Assembly (NCBI GenBank): GCA_002350525.1
Contig: DEFA01000045.1
Span: forward strand, 1 to 64,000
Direction of reading: 5' to 3'
Length of the DNA stretch: 64,000 nucleotides
Source: Lachnospiraceae bacterium UBA2864
GTDB lineage: Bacteria; Bacillota; Clostridia; Lachnospirales; Lachnospiraceae
Under the pieces are notes generated by a model. It saw only the letters and a list, made by a program, of their open reading frames with translations. It was not told the origin of the DNA and ran no database searches. This document shows positions 8,309 through 18,307 of the stretch, in pieces. The number at the start of each line of letters is the position of its first letter. Position 1 is the first letter of the stretch. The translations under genes and the position numbers were made by a program.

Positions 8309-9661
8309 ATGTTTAAAAAGATGAAAGGATTGAGAATACTGGGAATAACTATGGCTATGATGATGGCAGTGAGCGGCTGTGGTGCGGCCGGTAGCAATGA
8401 TGCTGCTGAAGCAGTGACAGAGGCACAGTCAGAAGCCGTAACGGAGAATCGTACTGAAGCTGTATCTGAGTCAGAGGCAGAAAAGAGTACGGAGACGGAT
8501 GAAGAAGAAACAGAGAAGGACGTATATGTTGATGATGAATTAGTAGAGTGGGATACGGAGGATCCGGTCAGTAATGAAGCCTCTAAGATGATAAAAAATC
8601 TATCCACTCCTGTAACTATAGAGAATGAATCAGAATATGACTTTACAGCTAAGGCTATGGAATATATGAATTATATCGGTGAGAATCTTAAGGATAGAGG
8701 GAGAGAAAACATTGCCACCAATCAGCATGATGCAACCATAGAGTGGATCAAGAGCGAGCTTAAGGCTGCAGGCTTTACGGAAGACCAGATAGTCGATCAG
8801 ATCGGTCAGAAGGGCGGAGCTCCGCTTAACAATATTATTGTTACTGTTCCGGGCGAGGATGATTCAAAGCAGATAATAGCAGGAGCGCATTTTGACGGAG
8901 ACGGAGTCGGTGACAACGGATCGGGAACAGCACTGCTTCTTGCAACGGCAGTGGGACTTCAAGGTAAGAAACCTCATTATACAACTAAGTACATTTTCTT
9001 CGACGGAGAAGAAGAGGGAATGCTCGGAAGTGAAATGAATGTCAGTGAAATGTCCGAAGAAGATATTGCAAATACAATCTATATGATCAATATGGATGCG
9101 ATAGCTTTCGGAGATTACGCGAATATATATGGCGGTCTGAATAACTGTAACGACGATTATCTCCGGGATGAAGATTCGGATAAGATCCCTCCAATGACGG
9201 ATGCATATTACTTTGCGGCAAAGACGGCTAAGGCATTGGGATTTGAAGTAATGGGACCTGAGGAACTTGACGGATATTTCGCAGAGCACGAGACGGGACC
9301 GGAGATAAATAACAAAACTTTTTATACAAATCCTTGGACTGCAAAGAACCCGGCACCTATAAATGACTGGGGTTACTCACCTGCAACTATTCCGGCAAGT
9401 GATCACGTATTCTATATGAACAGCGGAATACAGTATATATATTTTGAAGCTACCAACTGGTTTGCGGCTTCATCAAAGAGTGATGACCTTTCATATACGG
9501 GCTATCTTGAAACATATGATGAGTCTGTAGGCGAAAGCGGAATGTTTATGAATACTAAGTATGATACGCTGGAGAATCTGAATGAGCTGTTCCCGGGAAG
9601 AGCAGAGGCGCATATGCACCTTTATTCACCGCTTCTTTCAGCACTTATTCTGGCTGAGTAA
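8309..9661 (+). CDS. Lipoprotein M28-family zinc aminopeptidase
   Basis: The 450-residue product has a lipoprotein signal ending in the lipobox VSGC (Cys about 24), then an acidic Ser/Glu/Thr-rich spacer of about 60 residues that would hold the enzyme away from the membrane. The peptidase domain shows a complete M28 metal site: AHFDGDGVGDNGSG (first His and bridging Asp), DGEEEGMLGS (catalytic Glu and metal Glu), INMDAI (Asp) and ASDHVFY (last His). It should trim N-terminal residues from extracellular peptides. Its position after a two-component pair and before an ABC operon suggests a role in peptide turnover or resistance at the cell surface (inference). GGAGGATTAGAGT precedes the ATG. Confidence 0.9.
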   Translation: MFKKMKGLRILGITMAMMMAVSGCGAAGSNDAAEAVTEAQSEAVTENRTEAVSESEAEKSTETDEEETEKDVYVDDELVEWDTEDPVSNEASKMIKNLSTPVTIENESEYDFTAKAMEYMNYIGENLKDRGRENIATNQHDATIEWIKSELKAAGFTEDQIVDQIGQKGGAPLNNIIVTVPGEDDSKQIIAGAHFDGDGVGDNGSGTALLLATAVGLQGKKPHYTTKYIFFDGEEEGMLGSEMNVSEMSEEDIANTIYMINMDAIAFGDYANIYGGLNNCNDDYLRDEDSDKIPPMTDAYYFAAKTAKALGFEVMGPEELDGYFAEHETGPEINNKTFYTNPWTAKNPAPINDWGYSPATIPASDHVFYMNSGIQYIYFEATNWFAASSKSDDLSYTGYLETYDESVGESGMFMNTKYDTLENLNELFPGRAEAHMHLYSPLLSALILAE

Positions 9662-9667
9662 TGATGA

Positions 9668-9710
9668 TCAGGGTCTGTCTTACAAAAATGTAAGACAGGC
9701 TCTTTTATTT
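9668..9710 (+). terminator. Terminator after the M28 peptidase
   Basis: CTGTCTTACA (from about 9674) pairs perfectly with TGTAAGACAG around an AAAAA loop, extended by G-C and G-T pairs and followed by TTTTATTTT. Confidence 0.88.
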
Positions 9711-9795
9711 TGTCACGGGATTGTAAGAAGCGGATGATATAGTGATATTTATAAAACTATGCAAATCAGACCGATTATTCCCGAAAGGAAGATAT

Positions 9796-12513
9796 ATGGA
9801 GAACTATACAGACATTTCAAAAAAATATCTGATGAAGAACAGGAAGAGGAGTTTATATACGATCGTCGGCTGCGCACTTGTAGCAGCGATCCTTTTTGCA
9901 ATCCTCAATTCCTTTAATAACTGGTGGATCAGTTGGAGAACCGGTATAAGAGAGCGTGCGGATTGGGAGATTCTCGTATATAACGACGATAAGGATACCG
10001 CGGAGTCTATAGTAAATGAGGATTTTGTCCGTTCGGCCATGATGGGAAGTGCATACAGTTCCGAGGGCTATTCTAAGAATGAAGATGTGACGGTGAATTC
10101 CGTATATCTGAATGTGAGGAATATCTATAAGGTAAAAAAATACGGTACGTATCTTCAGGATAAATACAGCGTTCGGATAGACTATAACGAGGAACTTCTG
10201 GATACCTATCTTGTTAACAGAACAGGCAGTGCATGGCTGGCATTTATCATGGGTATCTTTATATCCTATATTTTTGCAATCATAGGAATCGGTATTATCA
10301 GGAATACTGTATCGATATCGGCTATCGAGAGACTTAAGGATTATGGTGAAATGCGCTGCATAGGAGCAACAAAGCGGCAGATCCGGGCTATCGTATTCCG
10401 CGAATCGATCATACAGGAAGGAATCGGAGTTGCCGCGGGAATAACAGTGGGATATCTTATCAGTCTTATCTTCTGCATAAGATACGCCCTGCCGATCGGG
10501 TTTCATATTCTGCCGGCAGTCATGGTGGCTGTATGCTTTATGTTCGATCTCTACTTTGTGATAAATGAAAATACAAAGAAGATCACAAGCGTTCAGCCGG
10601 TGGATGCGGTAAGAGGAAATTACAGGATACGCCTCGGGAGGACGAGACCTACCGGACGAAGCATCTGGGGGCTTATCTTCGGAGTCGAAGGTGCTTATGC
10701 TTATAAAAATGTAAAACGTAACCGTCTGAGATTTATAAAGAGTGTGGCGGCAATTGCTTTCGGGATCGCAACGGTTGTGCTTATCGGAGGTATTATCGGA
10801 TATCTTCTGGAATATGTCAGATTAAGTAATGAGGAATATGGATATTATCAGGAGTATAGAGAGGGAGCGGTATATCCGTTCTATACAAAAGATGAGGTAA
10901 GAGCAACACTGTGGAAGCCGGATCAGGTTAGAGCATTACAGAATATAAGGGGTGTTGAAGATGTAAGTTATGTATATAAGACCATTCTCTATACAGAGGG
11001 AAATACTGAGATATACGAAAAGATAACAAGGGATTACATGTATGACGATCCAAGAACAGATGTTCTGGGGGAGAGGATAGATGATGATATAAGATATCAG
11101 GTAACATATGATGAACTCGATGAATTTGATAAAGAAATATTCGAATCGGAGGATGCTTACGAGCAATATCGGGAAAGAATTAAAAAGAGAGCCGAAGAGA
11201 CATCGGAAGCTTTTAGGTCAGATACGAGCAGGTGTTATAACAAAGAGGGACAGCTTCTGGATTATGATGAACTGTGCTTCCCCGGAGGAGAGGGGAGATA
11301 TGTATCATATACACCTGCGGCGATAACAGAGAGCGCTTCAGTCAGTCTCTACGGCTATGAAGGAGAGGACTGGGAGAGATACAGAGATCACCTGATTGAA
11401 GGAACTCTTGATATATCCGATCACGGGATAGTGCTGGTCAACGGAGGTTATGCTTATAATCTGGATTCTCTGTGGAGTGTAGATGCGATACGCTTCGCAC
11501 CGACAAAGTATATTTATACGGATTATAAGGTCGGAGATGAGGTGACATTTGTGGACCCGACAGAACTCTATAACCTTGTACAGTCTGAAATGAAGAGGGC
11601 TGCGGAATATGACAAGGTACATGTGGCTGAAGATGCAAAGTGGCATGAGGAACATGACGGAGAATGGGAAGAGGCTCATCCGGAGGAATATAAGGCTCAT
11701 GTAGACTACCAGCAGCTTACGAAAAATGAAAACGGCCGCGGCTGGATAGTGGAAGCGGCAAGAGAGAAGCTTATAAGTGAGGGACGTTGTAAGACATATA
11801 CGATAGAGGGGATAGTCGATCAGGATGTAAATCATTTTAATGAAGGACCGGTCTTCATAATGCCTCTTGATAAGTATTTTGCCGCTACGAATAGTACCGC
11901 AGAAGATTTCACGGGTTTTCAGTTTCATATTGGAAATGCATTTTTAAATGATCTTTCTTCCGAAAAATATATCGAGATTATGAGTGATGATGAATTATAT
12001 GATAGATATACAGAATATGATGAAACCGGAAAGATAATTTACCACGACCAACAGATATATCCTTTATATTCAACATATGCAACAACAACCATGACAATCG
12101 ATTTCTTTAAACCGATCGTGTATGCGGGAGTCGTGATACTGGTTATAGTCCTGGTCAACTGCCTCAATATATTTAATGTCACTATGAGTAATATCGCACT
12201 CAGACGTAATGAGTTCGCTCAGCTTAGGGCAATCGGAATGACGAAGAGCAGTCTTTTTAAGGGAGTTATCCTGGAAGGCGTGATCATGTGGATAACAGCA
12301 TGTATTCTGGGAATGGCGGCAGGTATAGCGCTAGAATATATGATCTACAAATATATGTTACAGTATCTCGTATATGCGGAATTCAGTATATACTGGCCGA
12401 TCATAGCGGTGGCACTTGTTTTATCCTTTATAGTGCTTGTGGGTGCGTACTACTTCCCGATGAAGAGGATGAAGCTTGATGTTGCGGAAGAACTGATGCG
12501 TAGCGGTGAATGA
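9796..12513 (+). CDS. Large FtsX-type ABC permease with big extracellular domain
   Basis: This 905-residue permease has a first helix near 22-42 and a small outside domain. A first FtsX unit of three helices covers about 150-270 and contains the RLKDYGEMRCIGATKRQ coupling segment. Another helix lies near 315, followed by a very large charged outside domain (about 340-770) and a second FtsX unit of three helices, with ALRRNEFAQLRAIGMTKS as its coupling segment. Such proteins act with a LolD/MacB-type ATPase, here the next gene, in export or mechanotransmission. The ATG at 9796 follows AAAGGAAG; an upstream in-frame ATG (9742) lacks a ribosome site. A binding role for antimicrobial peptides, as in BceB, is possible but not shown. 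Confidence 0.85.
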   Translation: MENYTDISKKYLMKNRKRSLYTIVGCALVAAILFAILNSFNNWWISWRTGIRERADWEILVYNDDKDTAESIVNEDFVRSAMMGSAYSSEGYSKNEDVTVNSVYLNVRNIYKVKKYGTYLQDKYSVRIDYNEELLDTYLVNRTGSAWLAFIMGIFISYIFAIIGIGIIRNTVSISAIERLKDYGEMRCIGATKRQIRAIVFRESIIQEGIGVAAGITVGYLISLIFCIRYALPIGFHILPAVMVAVCFMFDLYFVINENTKKITSVQPVDAVRGNYRIRLGRTRPTGRSIWGLIFGVEGAYAYKNVKRNRLRFIKSVAAIAFGIATVVLIGGIIGYLLEYVRLSNEEYGYYQEYREGAVYPFYTKDEVRATLWKPDQVRALQNIRGVEDVSYVYKTILYTEGNTEIYEKITRDYMYDDPRTDVLGERIDDDIRYQVTYDELDEFDKEIFESEDAYEQYRERIKKRAEETSEAFRSDTSRCYNKEGQLLDYDELCFPGGEGRYVSYTPAAITESASVSLYGYEGEDWERYRDHLIEGTLDISDHGIVLVNGGYAYNLDSLWSVDAIRFAPTKYIYTDYKVGDEVTFVDPTELYNLVQSEMKRAAEYDKVHVAEDAKWHEEHDGEWEEAHPEEYKAHVDYQQLTKNENGRGWIVEAAREKLISEGRCKTYTIEGIVDQDVNHFNEGPVFIMPLDKYFAATNSTAEDFTGFQFHIGNAFLNDLSSEKYIEIMSDDELYDRYTEYDETGKIIYHDQQIYPLYSTYATTTMTIDFFKPIVYAGVVILVIVLVNCLNIFNVTMSNIALRRNEFAQLRAIGMTKSSLFKGVILEGVIMWITACILGMAAGIALEYMIYKYMLQYLVYAEFSIYWPIIAVALVLSFIVLVGAYYFPMKRMKLDVAEELMRSGE

Positions 12514-12562
12514 TATAACCCCGAAACTGTTATAAATTCCGTGAGGAAAAGAGGAGTAATTT

Positions 12563-13228
12563 ATGGAACTTGTAAAGATGGAAAATGTAACCAAGATTTA
12601 CGGCGATAAGGAGAATAAGGTTCTTGCACTTCATAACGTAAATCTCAGTATAGAGAAAGGAAGCGTGGTTTCGGTTGTCGGAGCCAGCGGAAGCGGCAAG
12701 TCAACGCTTCTGAATATCATGGGAGGCGTGGATACTCCGTCCGACGGGGTTATCTATGTTGATGGTAAAGAGATAACCAAGCTCAGCGATGATGAGCTTT
12801 CGATATTCAGGCGCCGCAAGGTGGGTTTTATATTTCAGGCTTATCATCTTATTCCGGTTCTTACGGTTGAAGAGAATATAAAGATGCCGGTTCTCCTGGA
12901 TCACAGAAAACCCGATAAGCAGTATATTGATCACATCATAGAGCTTCTGGGACTGACAGAGAGAAGGAGGCATCTTCCGAATCAGTTATCGGGCGGACAG
13001 CAGCAGAGAACGGCTATTGCAAGAGCTCTTGCCAATAATCCGACTCTTATCCTGGCGGATGAGCCTACGGGAGCACTTGACTCGAAGAACGGACGTGAGG
13101 TAATGGATCTTCTGATGAAGTCAGTTCATGATCTGGGACAGACCCTTGTGATAATAACTCACAACATGGATATCGCTCGTGAGGCAGACAGGATAATCAC
13201 CATAAAAGACGGTGAGATTAAGGAGTGA
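12563..13228 (+). CDS. ABC transporter ATP-binding protein, MacB/LolD type
   Basis: This 221-residue ATPase carries Walker A GASGSGKST (about 38-46), the Q-loop in FIFQAYHLIPVLT, the signature LSGGQQQRTAIARAL, Walker B LILADEPTGALDS and the switch histidine in ITHN. This is the standard layout of the MacB/LolD/BceA family. It lies between the large FtsX permease (9796) and a second FtsX permease (14250) and may energise both. It may also serve the adaptor and half-permease at 22727-25924, which have no closer ATPase. The start is supported by GAGGAGTAATTT. Confidence 0.92.
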   Translation: MELVKMENVTKIYGDKENKVLALHNVNLSIEKGSVVSVVGASGSGKSTLLNIMGGVDTPSDGVIYVDGKEITKLSDDELSIFRRRKVGFIFQAYHLIPVLTVEENIKMPVLLDHRKPDKQYIDHIIELLGLTERRRHLPNQLSGGQQQRTAIARALANNPTLILADEPTGALDSKNGREVMDLLMKSVHDLGQTLVIITHNMDIAREADRIITIKDGEIKE

Positions 13229-13265
13229 TACAGGGAAGAAGTGCATTACGGAACGGGAGGATGTT

Positions 13266-14198
13266 ATGAATAGATATAAAAAGTTTTACAGGAATATGGT
13301 CCGTATATTGATAGTCCTCTTCATACTTGGGGCGATACCGGGAGGGGAGAAGGTTTATGCGGATACGCCCCGTGTTATGCTGACCGAATACTCCTTCAGT
13401 AAGGATGATATATATGCAGGCGACAGCTTTACTCTTAGCTTTACACTTAAGAATACTTATAAATATGAGATAAGAAATCTGAAATGCACTCTTATTTCGG
13501 AGGCGGGTGAGTTTCTTCCGGTAAACAGTGCGTGTACAAGCTATGTTGAAAAGATCAAGGGAGGCGAGACTGTTCAAATGTCCTTTGATCTTGAAGCTCT
13601 GAAGAATCTTGAAGAGAAAGCCTATAAGCTTACGGTTAAGACTGAATATGAAGATTGGAACGGAAGCTATAACGTAGAGGATATAATTTACGTTCCGATA
13701 AAGCTGACTACGGATATGGTTGTTTCGGATATATATATTGCTGAAGAGAATATCCATCTCGGCGACAACATAGAGATTCTTGCGACCGTAAATAATACGG
13801 GTGCGGGAAAGCTATATAAAGTAATGGCAAAGGCTGAGGGCGACCATATAGATACGGGCACAGGTTATATAGGAAATATAGAACCGGGTAAGAGCGGAAA
13901 TGTGGATATAGTTGTAAAGACGAAAGCTCTTAAAGACTCCGGCGTGAAGAACAACCTGATAGTATCATATGAAAGTCTGGACGGTGAGGAGTTCAGTCAG
14001 ACAATCTCTCTCGGACAGCTCGATGTAAAACCTCAGGTCTATGCAGATCTTATCGAAGTGAAGGAAGATACATCCAAACCGTTTTTTACCGATAATATGA
14101 AACTGGCAGCGGTAATCGGTACGATAATTCTTATCATTGTGATCCTGATTATCCGACGCAGGATAAAACTTCGGAAACTGGAGAAAGAGTTTGACTGA
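13266..14198 (+). CDS. Membrane-anchored extracellular protein with CARDB/NEW3-like repeats
   Basis: The 310-residue product has a signal peptide (about 10-33), two immunoglobulin-like segments and a C-terminal helix (about 277-297) followed by RRRIKLRKLEK. The first segment includes GDSFTLSFTLKNT and the second GDNIEILATVNNTG; this spacing is usual for CARDB or NEW3 (COG1361-type) domains. It would display beta-sandwich domains outside the membrane. In other clostridia such proteins often sit in MacB-type operons, where they could couple with the permease (inference). The ATG at 13266 has GGGAGGATGTT upstream; the longer frame from 13212 overlaps the ATPase gene without a ribosome site. Confidence 0.78.
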   Translation: MNRYKKFYRNMVRILIVLFILGAIPGGEKVYADTPRVMLTEYSFSKDDIYAGDSFTLSFTLKNTYKYEIRNLKCTLISEAGEFLPVNSACTSYVEKIKGGETVQMSFDLEALKNLEEKAYKLTVKTEYEDWNGSYNVEDIIYVPIKLTTDMVVSDIYIAEENIHLGDNIEILATVNNTGAGKLYKVMAKAEGDHIDTGTGYIGNIEPGKSGNVDIVVKTKALKDSGVKNNLIVSYESLDGEEFSQTISLGQLDVKPQVYADLIEVKEDTSKPFFTDNMKLAAVIGTIILIIVILIIRRRIKLRKLEKEFD

Positions 14199-14249
14199 TA
14201 AGACTGTTGCGTGTAAGGAACGCAGCAAAAGTATAAAGGAATAAACTAT

Positions 14250-15515
14250 ATGGGATATGTCATAAAACTTAGTTTATCCAACTTAAGAAAGAAATGGTTC
14301 AGAACCTGGCTTACGGTGCTCGGGATCACTATCGGTACCATGTCTATGGTTATAATGGTGACGGCGGGTATAGGCGCAAAGAAAGCTATGCTTGATCAGG
14401 TTGAAATGATGGGCAGCACACGGGAGATAAGAGTTTATACTCCGACTATGGAACGAAGGGACAGACTCCTTACGGATGAATTGTGTGAAAATCTCTCAAA
14501 GATTCAAGGGGTTGAAGCTGTTTATCCGGTGTTCTCGCTTATAGGAAAAGAGAGTATCGCGGGATATGAGACCTTCTTTGAAATATCGGGATATCCCAGG
14601 CAGTATCTTGAGAACCTGAAACTGTCATCCGGTGAATATCCCTCGTATGGAACGAGACGACCGGAACTGATAGTGGGGGGCGGTGCAAAGGAGTTATTCT
14701 TTAATGATACAACCGGACTCGCTTATAAAGATACTGCTGAAGGAAGCAAAGGCTTCACTGGGAAGAAGCTGGATTTTACCTGTTTTGAACCCAGAGTGGA
14801 CTTCAGAGTAAAGCTTTCCGTAACAGGAGAGACTGATAACACCTATGATTACCATATCTATGCGGATATCGATACATTGAAGCTTTTTGCGGCAAGATAT
14901 AAAGCCGAGGATGGGCGTGTTCCGGGACAGCCGACGGATAAAACCGGTAATATCTATAATGTATGGGCATATTCAGAGATTATAGTAGTGGCAGAAAACA
15001 CAGACCGCGTTGAGAAAATCTCGGAAATAATAAGTGACAGAGGCTTTCAGGCGGAGAATAATATCGAGATGCTGGAGCAGATTAATCGGATGACAGCCAT
15101 CATACAGCTTGTCCTTACAGTCATAGGTTCTGTTGCTGCCGTTGTGGCAGTTATCGGAATCATTAATACTATGACAACAGCGGTTTATGACAGAATTACA
15201 GAGATAGGTCTTCTTAAAATGCTTGGAGCGGATAAAGATGATGTTGTAGCGATGTTTCTGTTTGAATCGGCACTTCTCGGCGGGACCGGAGGAGTTATGG
15301 GAGTCGCGTTGTCATATGCTGCAGATATTATCTTAAATAAGAGATTTACTGCACTTCTCGGCTTTGCGGAAGGAACGAAGCTGTTTAATATGCCGGTATG
15401 GTTGGCAGTATCGGCTATAGCCGGTGCAATAATAATATCGGTACTTGCGGGAGCTGTTCCGGCAAGATGGGTTGCGGGGATAAAACCGCTTAAAGCCCTT
15501 TCCGGAGTTGAATGA
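14250..15515 (+). CDS. MacB-like ABC permease (FtsX domain)
   Basis: This 421-residue protein has the one-plus-three helix layout of MacB permeases: helix 1 near 18-42, a MacB periplasmic-core-like outside domain (about 45-275), then FtsX helices near 280-310, 335-362 and 385-410. The coupling segment YDRITEIGLLKMLGADKDDV follows helix 2. It should pair with the ATPase at 12563. It closes the first ABC operon, and a long hairpin follows its stop codon. Confidence 0.87.
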   Translation: MGYVIKLSLSNLRKKWFRTWLTVLGITIGTMSMVIMVTAGIGAKKAMLDQVEMMGSTREIRVYTPTMERRDRLLTDELCENLSKIQGVEAVYPVFSLIGKESIAGYETFFEISGYPRQYLENLKLSSGEYPSYGTRRPELIVGGGAKELFFNDTTGLAYKDTAEGSKGFTGKKLDFTCFEPRVDFRVKLSVTGETDNTYDYHIYADIDTLKLFAARYKAEDGRVPGQPTDKTGNIYNVWAYSEIIVVAENTDRVEKISEIISDRGFQAENNIEMLEQINRMTAIIQLVLTVIGSVAAVVAVIGIINTMTTAVYDRITEIGLLKMLGADKDDVVAMFLFESALLGGTGGVMGVALSYAADIILNKRFTALLGFAEGTKLFNMPVWLAVSAIAGAIIISVLAGAVPARWVAGIKPLKALSGVE

Positions 15516-15552
15516 ACAGAAGCAATATGTATAATCACATATTCTTCTGTTC
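15514..15552 (+). terminator. Hairpin after the MacB-like permease
   Basis: GAACAGAAGCAATATGT (15514-15530) pairs with the segment 15537-15552 with a single bulge and a 6-base loop. The following TTCTTAAG is only a weak U-tract, so termination may be partial. Confidence 0.6.
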
Positions 15553-15554
15553 TT

Positions 15555-15583
15555 CTTAAGATAATATTAAGTATTGCTATATA
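15555..15583 (+). promoter_or_regulatory. Direct-repeat operator and promoter before the first binding lipoprotein
   Basis: CTTAAG (15555-15560), five bases, then ATTAAG (15566-15571) match the NTTAAG-N5-WTTAAG direct repeat known for CiaR-type regulators. A TATATA -10 candidate starts at 15578. The octamer TTAAGATA (15556-15563) is shared with the promoters at 8201 and 18203. Confidence 0.5.
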
Positions 15584-15663
15584 AAGAATACATAGATTGA
15601 ATGATACAATACGGGAAGTAAGGAAACCCTATTATTAAACTGTAAAAAAGGATGGTTAAGAGA

Positions 15664-18189
15664 ATGAAGAAAAGGGAAAACATTATAGCTAAGAAAAGGC
15701 TTATTGCCGGCACTCTTGCTATGGCCATGATGCTTGGAACAGCAGGCTGCGGTAAGAGCAAAGAGGCAGAATCCGGATCGGGAAAGGCAGGAACGGGCAA
15801 AGGAACAGAGGCAGCTGTTGACGTTAAGAACTGTACTTTCGAGGAAGATCCTGATTTTTCTGTTGAATTAGGTGAAGGTGAAATAGGCGGAATCGTGGCA
15901 GTAGGTGATGGTATTGCATATGTGGTAGACGAATATCCCGATATCCCTGATGATCTGGGAGAGGAAATGATGGTCGGAGATGAAGTTGCTGAAGAAGACT
16001 CAGAAGATGTGTCAGCAGATGATGCGGCAACAGATGAAAAAGCCGAGGACGCAGCAGCGGATGATAAGACAGCAGACGCGGCAGCTGAAGATACAGTAAC
16101 AGATGACAAGACAGAAGACGCAGCAGCCGAAGATGCAGCAACGGATGACAAGACAGAAGATACAGCAGATGATGCAAGTGCTATGGATGCTGATATGGCA
16201 GATATTCCGATGGGTAATGCCAAGGTTCATTTCCACAGTGCGGATGGAAGTGATAAGGTCATATATGAGACGGAACCGGGACAGTATATAAGAAATGTGG
16301 CTGAGTCTAACGGCAACATTGCATTTCAGATGACGGATGAGAATAATAAATCTATGCTTACAACGATTGATACGGAAGGCAAAGAGGTATCAACAGTTGA
16401 TCTCTCCGAACTTGATAAGATTTCCGAAAATGATTATGTGTCCGATATCAAAATTACAAAAGACGGGGATCTGTTAGCAATTTGTAGTCAGAAGGTCGTT
16501 GTCCTTGATAAGGACGGAAAAGAAAAGAAAACTATTGAAACCCAGGATTATATAATGGGAGGAGTTATATCGCAGAGTGAAGATATCCTCATATTTACCT
16601 ATGGACAGGAAACAGCCAGTATAGTGGCAAAGAAGTTAGATGTTGCTGCAGGCAGTTTTGGAGAGGAATATAAGATAAAAGGTTCTTTAGCTTACAATAC
16701 AATAGGGGAACGCGGTTCGGGAGATTATGATTTCTTCTATGCCGGAGATGGCGGACTTTATGGTTTTAAGAAAGACAGTCAGGAAAATGTAAAGCTTTGT
16801 GACTTCAATGCTTCTTTTGTAGATGCTTCATATATCAATAAGCTCATTGTACCTGACGAAGAACATTTTTTGACTATGAGTTATGACTATAGTACGGGTG
16901 TATCGAGTATCAAGGCATACAGAAAAGTAGATCCTGCAAATGTAACAGAGAAGAAGGTTATTAAGCTTGCATCGCTTTATGCTAATAACGATCTTAGGCA
17001 GGCTGTTATGGATTTCAACAAAACACACTCGGATATAAGAATCGAAATCATTGAATACATGAACGAAGAAAATCCGATGGAAAAGATGAGTGCGGACATA
17101 GCTGCAGGTAATATTCCTGATCTTTATGATACTTCATACGGAATCGGAAATATGTCTCTTACGCAGGCGGCTCAGAAAGGGCTTCTTGAAGACCTGACAC
17201 CATATATTGAAAATGACCCGGATATCAGTGAAGATGATTTTATCGATAGTGTTATAAATGCAGCCAAGATTGATGGTAAGCTTTACTATATACCTGCACA
17301 ATTTGCTATTATGACCATGTTGGCAAGTAAGAAGGATGTCGGAGATAAAACAGGCTGGACCTTTGACGAGATGAAGCAGTATATTGATTCAAAGCCTGAA
17401 GATGTACGTCTTTTTGAAGATAACAGTAAGAGCACTATCCTTATGTACCTTACATATACATGTCTGCCTCAGTTTGTAGATTTTGAAAAGAACGAGTGTA
17501 ATTTTGACAGTGATGATTTTAAGAGCTTACTTGAACTCGCTAACAGAGGCGTAAACGATGAGGCACAGATGGACACGGAAATGGGCTGGACAGAGGATAT
17601 CCAGAATGGAAAGCAGTTATTCATAGTCGGCACCATATCACCTGATTTTTGGGCAATCTATGATAGCATTTATAATGGTGATGCAGCATGCATAGGTTTC
17701 CCTGATCCTGAAAGAAAGGGTACATATGCACAGTTTTTGGGATCGATTGGTATGTCACAGGCCTGCTCTGACAAGGATCTTGCATGGGAGTTTATAAAGT
17801 TTAATGCTTCAAGAGAGCAGATGGGCAAGAGCTATTCAAAGGGTATGACCGGTGGAATGCCTACAAGAAAGGATATGTTTGAGTTATATCTTAAAGCTTA
17901 TATGACAACAGAAAGCTATACAGATGAGTTTGGTAATAATATTGAACCTGTCAGTGGTGGAATCGGAGTGGGTAATATATCAGTAGATCTTAAACCGATC
18001 ACAGAAGCAGAGGCTCAGCAGTTCCGCGATCTTACAGATAGCGTATCTAGATCATGGGAAACAGATGAGAGTATATTCAATATCATTGAGGAAGAGTCCA
18101 AAGCTTTCTTCGCAGGTGATAAGAGTGCAGATGAGACAGCTAAGACTATTCAGAACAGAGCATCAACTTATCTGAACGAGAGCAAATAA
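15664..18189 (+). CDS. Lipoprotein fusing a propeller-like domain to an ABC solute-binding domain
   Basis: This protein of about 841 residues starts with a lipoprotein signal (lipobox GTAGC, Cys about 29). An acidic repeat region (about 105-180) is built from Asp/Ala/Glu/Thr units such as DDKTEDAAAEDA. A beta-propeller-like region (about 180-420) follows, then a family 1 extracellular solute-binding domain (about 425-841). The latter shows RQAVMDFNKTHSDIRIEI, DIAAGNIPDLYD and GKLYYIP. The ATG at 15664 has AAGGATGG 8 bases upstream; an in-frame ATG at 15652 overlaps that site. It is paralogous to the protein at 18308, which lacks the acidic repeats. It probably delivers a carbohydrate or similar ligand to the permeases at 20661 and 21800; the propeller's role is unknown. 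Confidence 0.82.
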   Translation: MKKRENIIAKKRLIAGTLAMAMMLGTAGCGKSKEAESGSGKAGTGKGTEAAVDVKNCTFEEDPDFSVELGEGEIGGIVAVGDGIAYVVDEYPDIPDDLGEEMMVGDEVAEEDSEDVSADDAATDEKAEDAAADDKTADAAAEDTVTDDKTEDAAAEDAATDDKTEDTADDASAMDADMADIPMGNAKVHFHSADGSDKVIYETEPGQYIRNVAESNGNIAFQMTDENNKSMLTTIDTEGKEVSTVDLSELDKISENDYVSDIKITKDGDLLAICSQKVVVLDKDGKEKKTIETQDYIMGGVISQSEDILIFTYGQETASIVAKKLDVAAGSFGEEYKIKGSLAYNTIGERGSGDYDFFYAGDGGLYGFKKDSQENVKLCDFNASFVDASYINKLIVPDEEHFLTMSYDYSTGVSSIKAYRKVDPANVTEKKVIKLASLYANNDLRQAVMDFNKTHSDIRIEIIEYMNEENPMEKMSADIAAGNIPDLYDTSYGIGNMSLTQAAQKGLLEDLTPYIENDPDISEDDFIDSVINAAKIDGKLYYIPAQFAIMTMLASKKDVGDKTGWTFDEMKQYIDSKPEDVRLFEDNSKSTILMYLTYTCLPQFVDFEKNECNFDSDDFKSLLELANRGVNDEAQMDTEMGWTEDIQNGKQLFIVGTISPDFWAIYDSIYNGDAACIGFPDPERKGTYAQFLGSIGMSQACSDKDLAWEFIKFNASREQMGKSYSKGMTGGMPTRKDMFELYLKAYMTTESYTDEFGNNIEPVSGGIGVGNISVDLKPITEAEAQQFRDLTDSVSRSWETDESIFNIIEEESKAFFAGDKSADETAKTIQNRASTYLNESK

Positions 18190-18202
18190 GATTAATTAAA
18201 CC

Positions 18203-18246
18203 TTAAGATATTCTCTATTGGTATCTTAAATAAGTATGTATATAAT
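18203..18246 (+). promoter_or_regulatory. Promoter with overlapping inverted-repeat operator
   Basis: TTGGTA (18218-18223), a 17-base spacer and TATAAT (18241-18246) form a clear promoter. TTAAGATA (18203-18210) and TATCTTAA (18222-18229) form a perfect 8-base inverted repeat that straddles the -35. It drives the second binding lipoprotein and probably the permeases and adaptor downstream. Confidence 0.75.
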
Positions 18247-18307
18247 GATTCTCGGCTTTAGGGAAACTATGAAATATTTGGGTTAGTCAGGAGGATATCT
18301 TAAGGGA

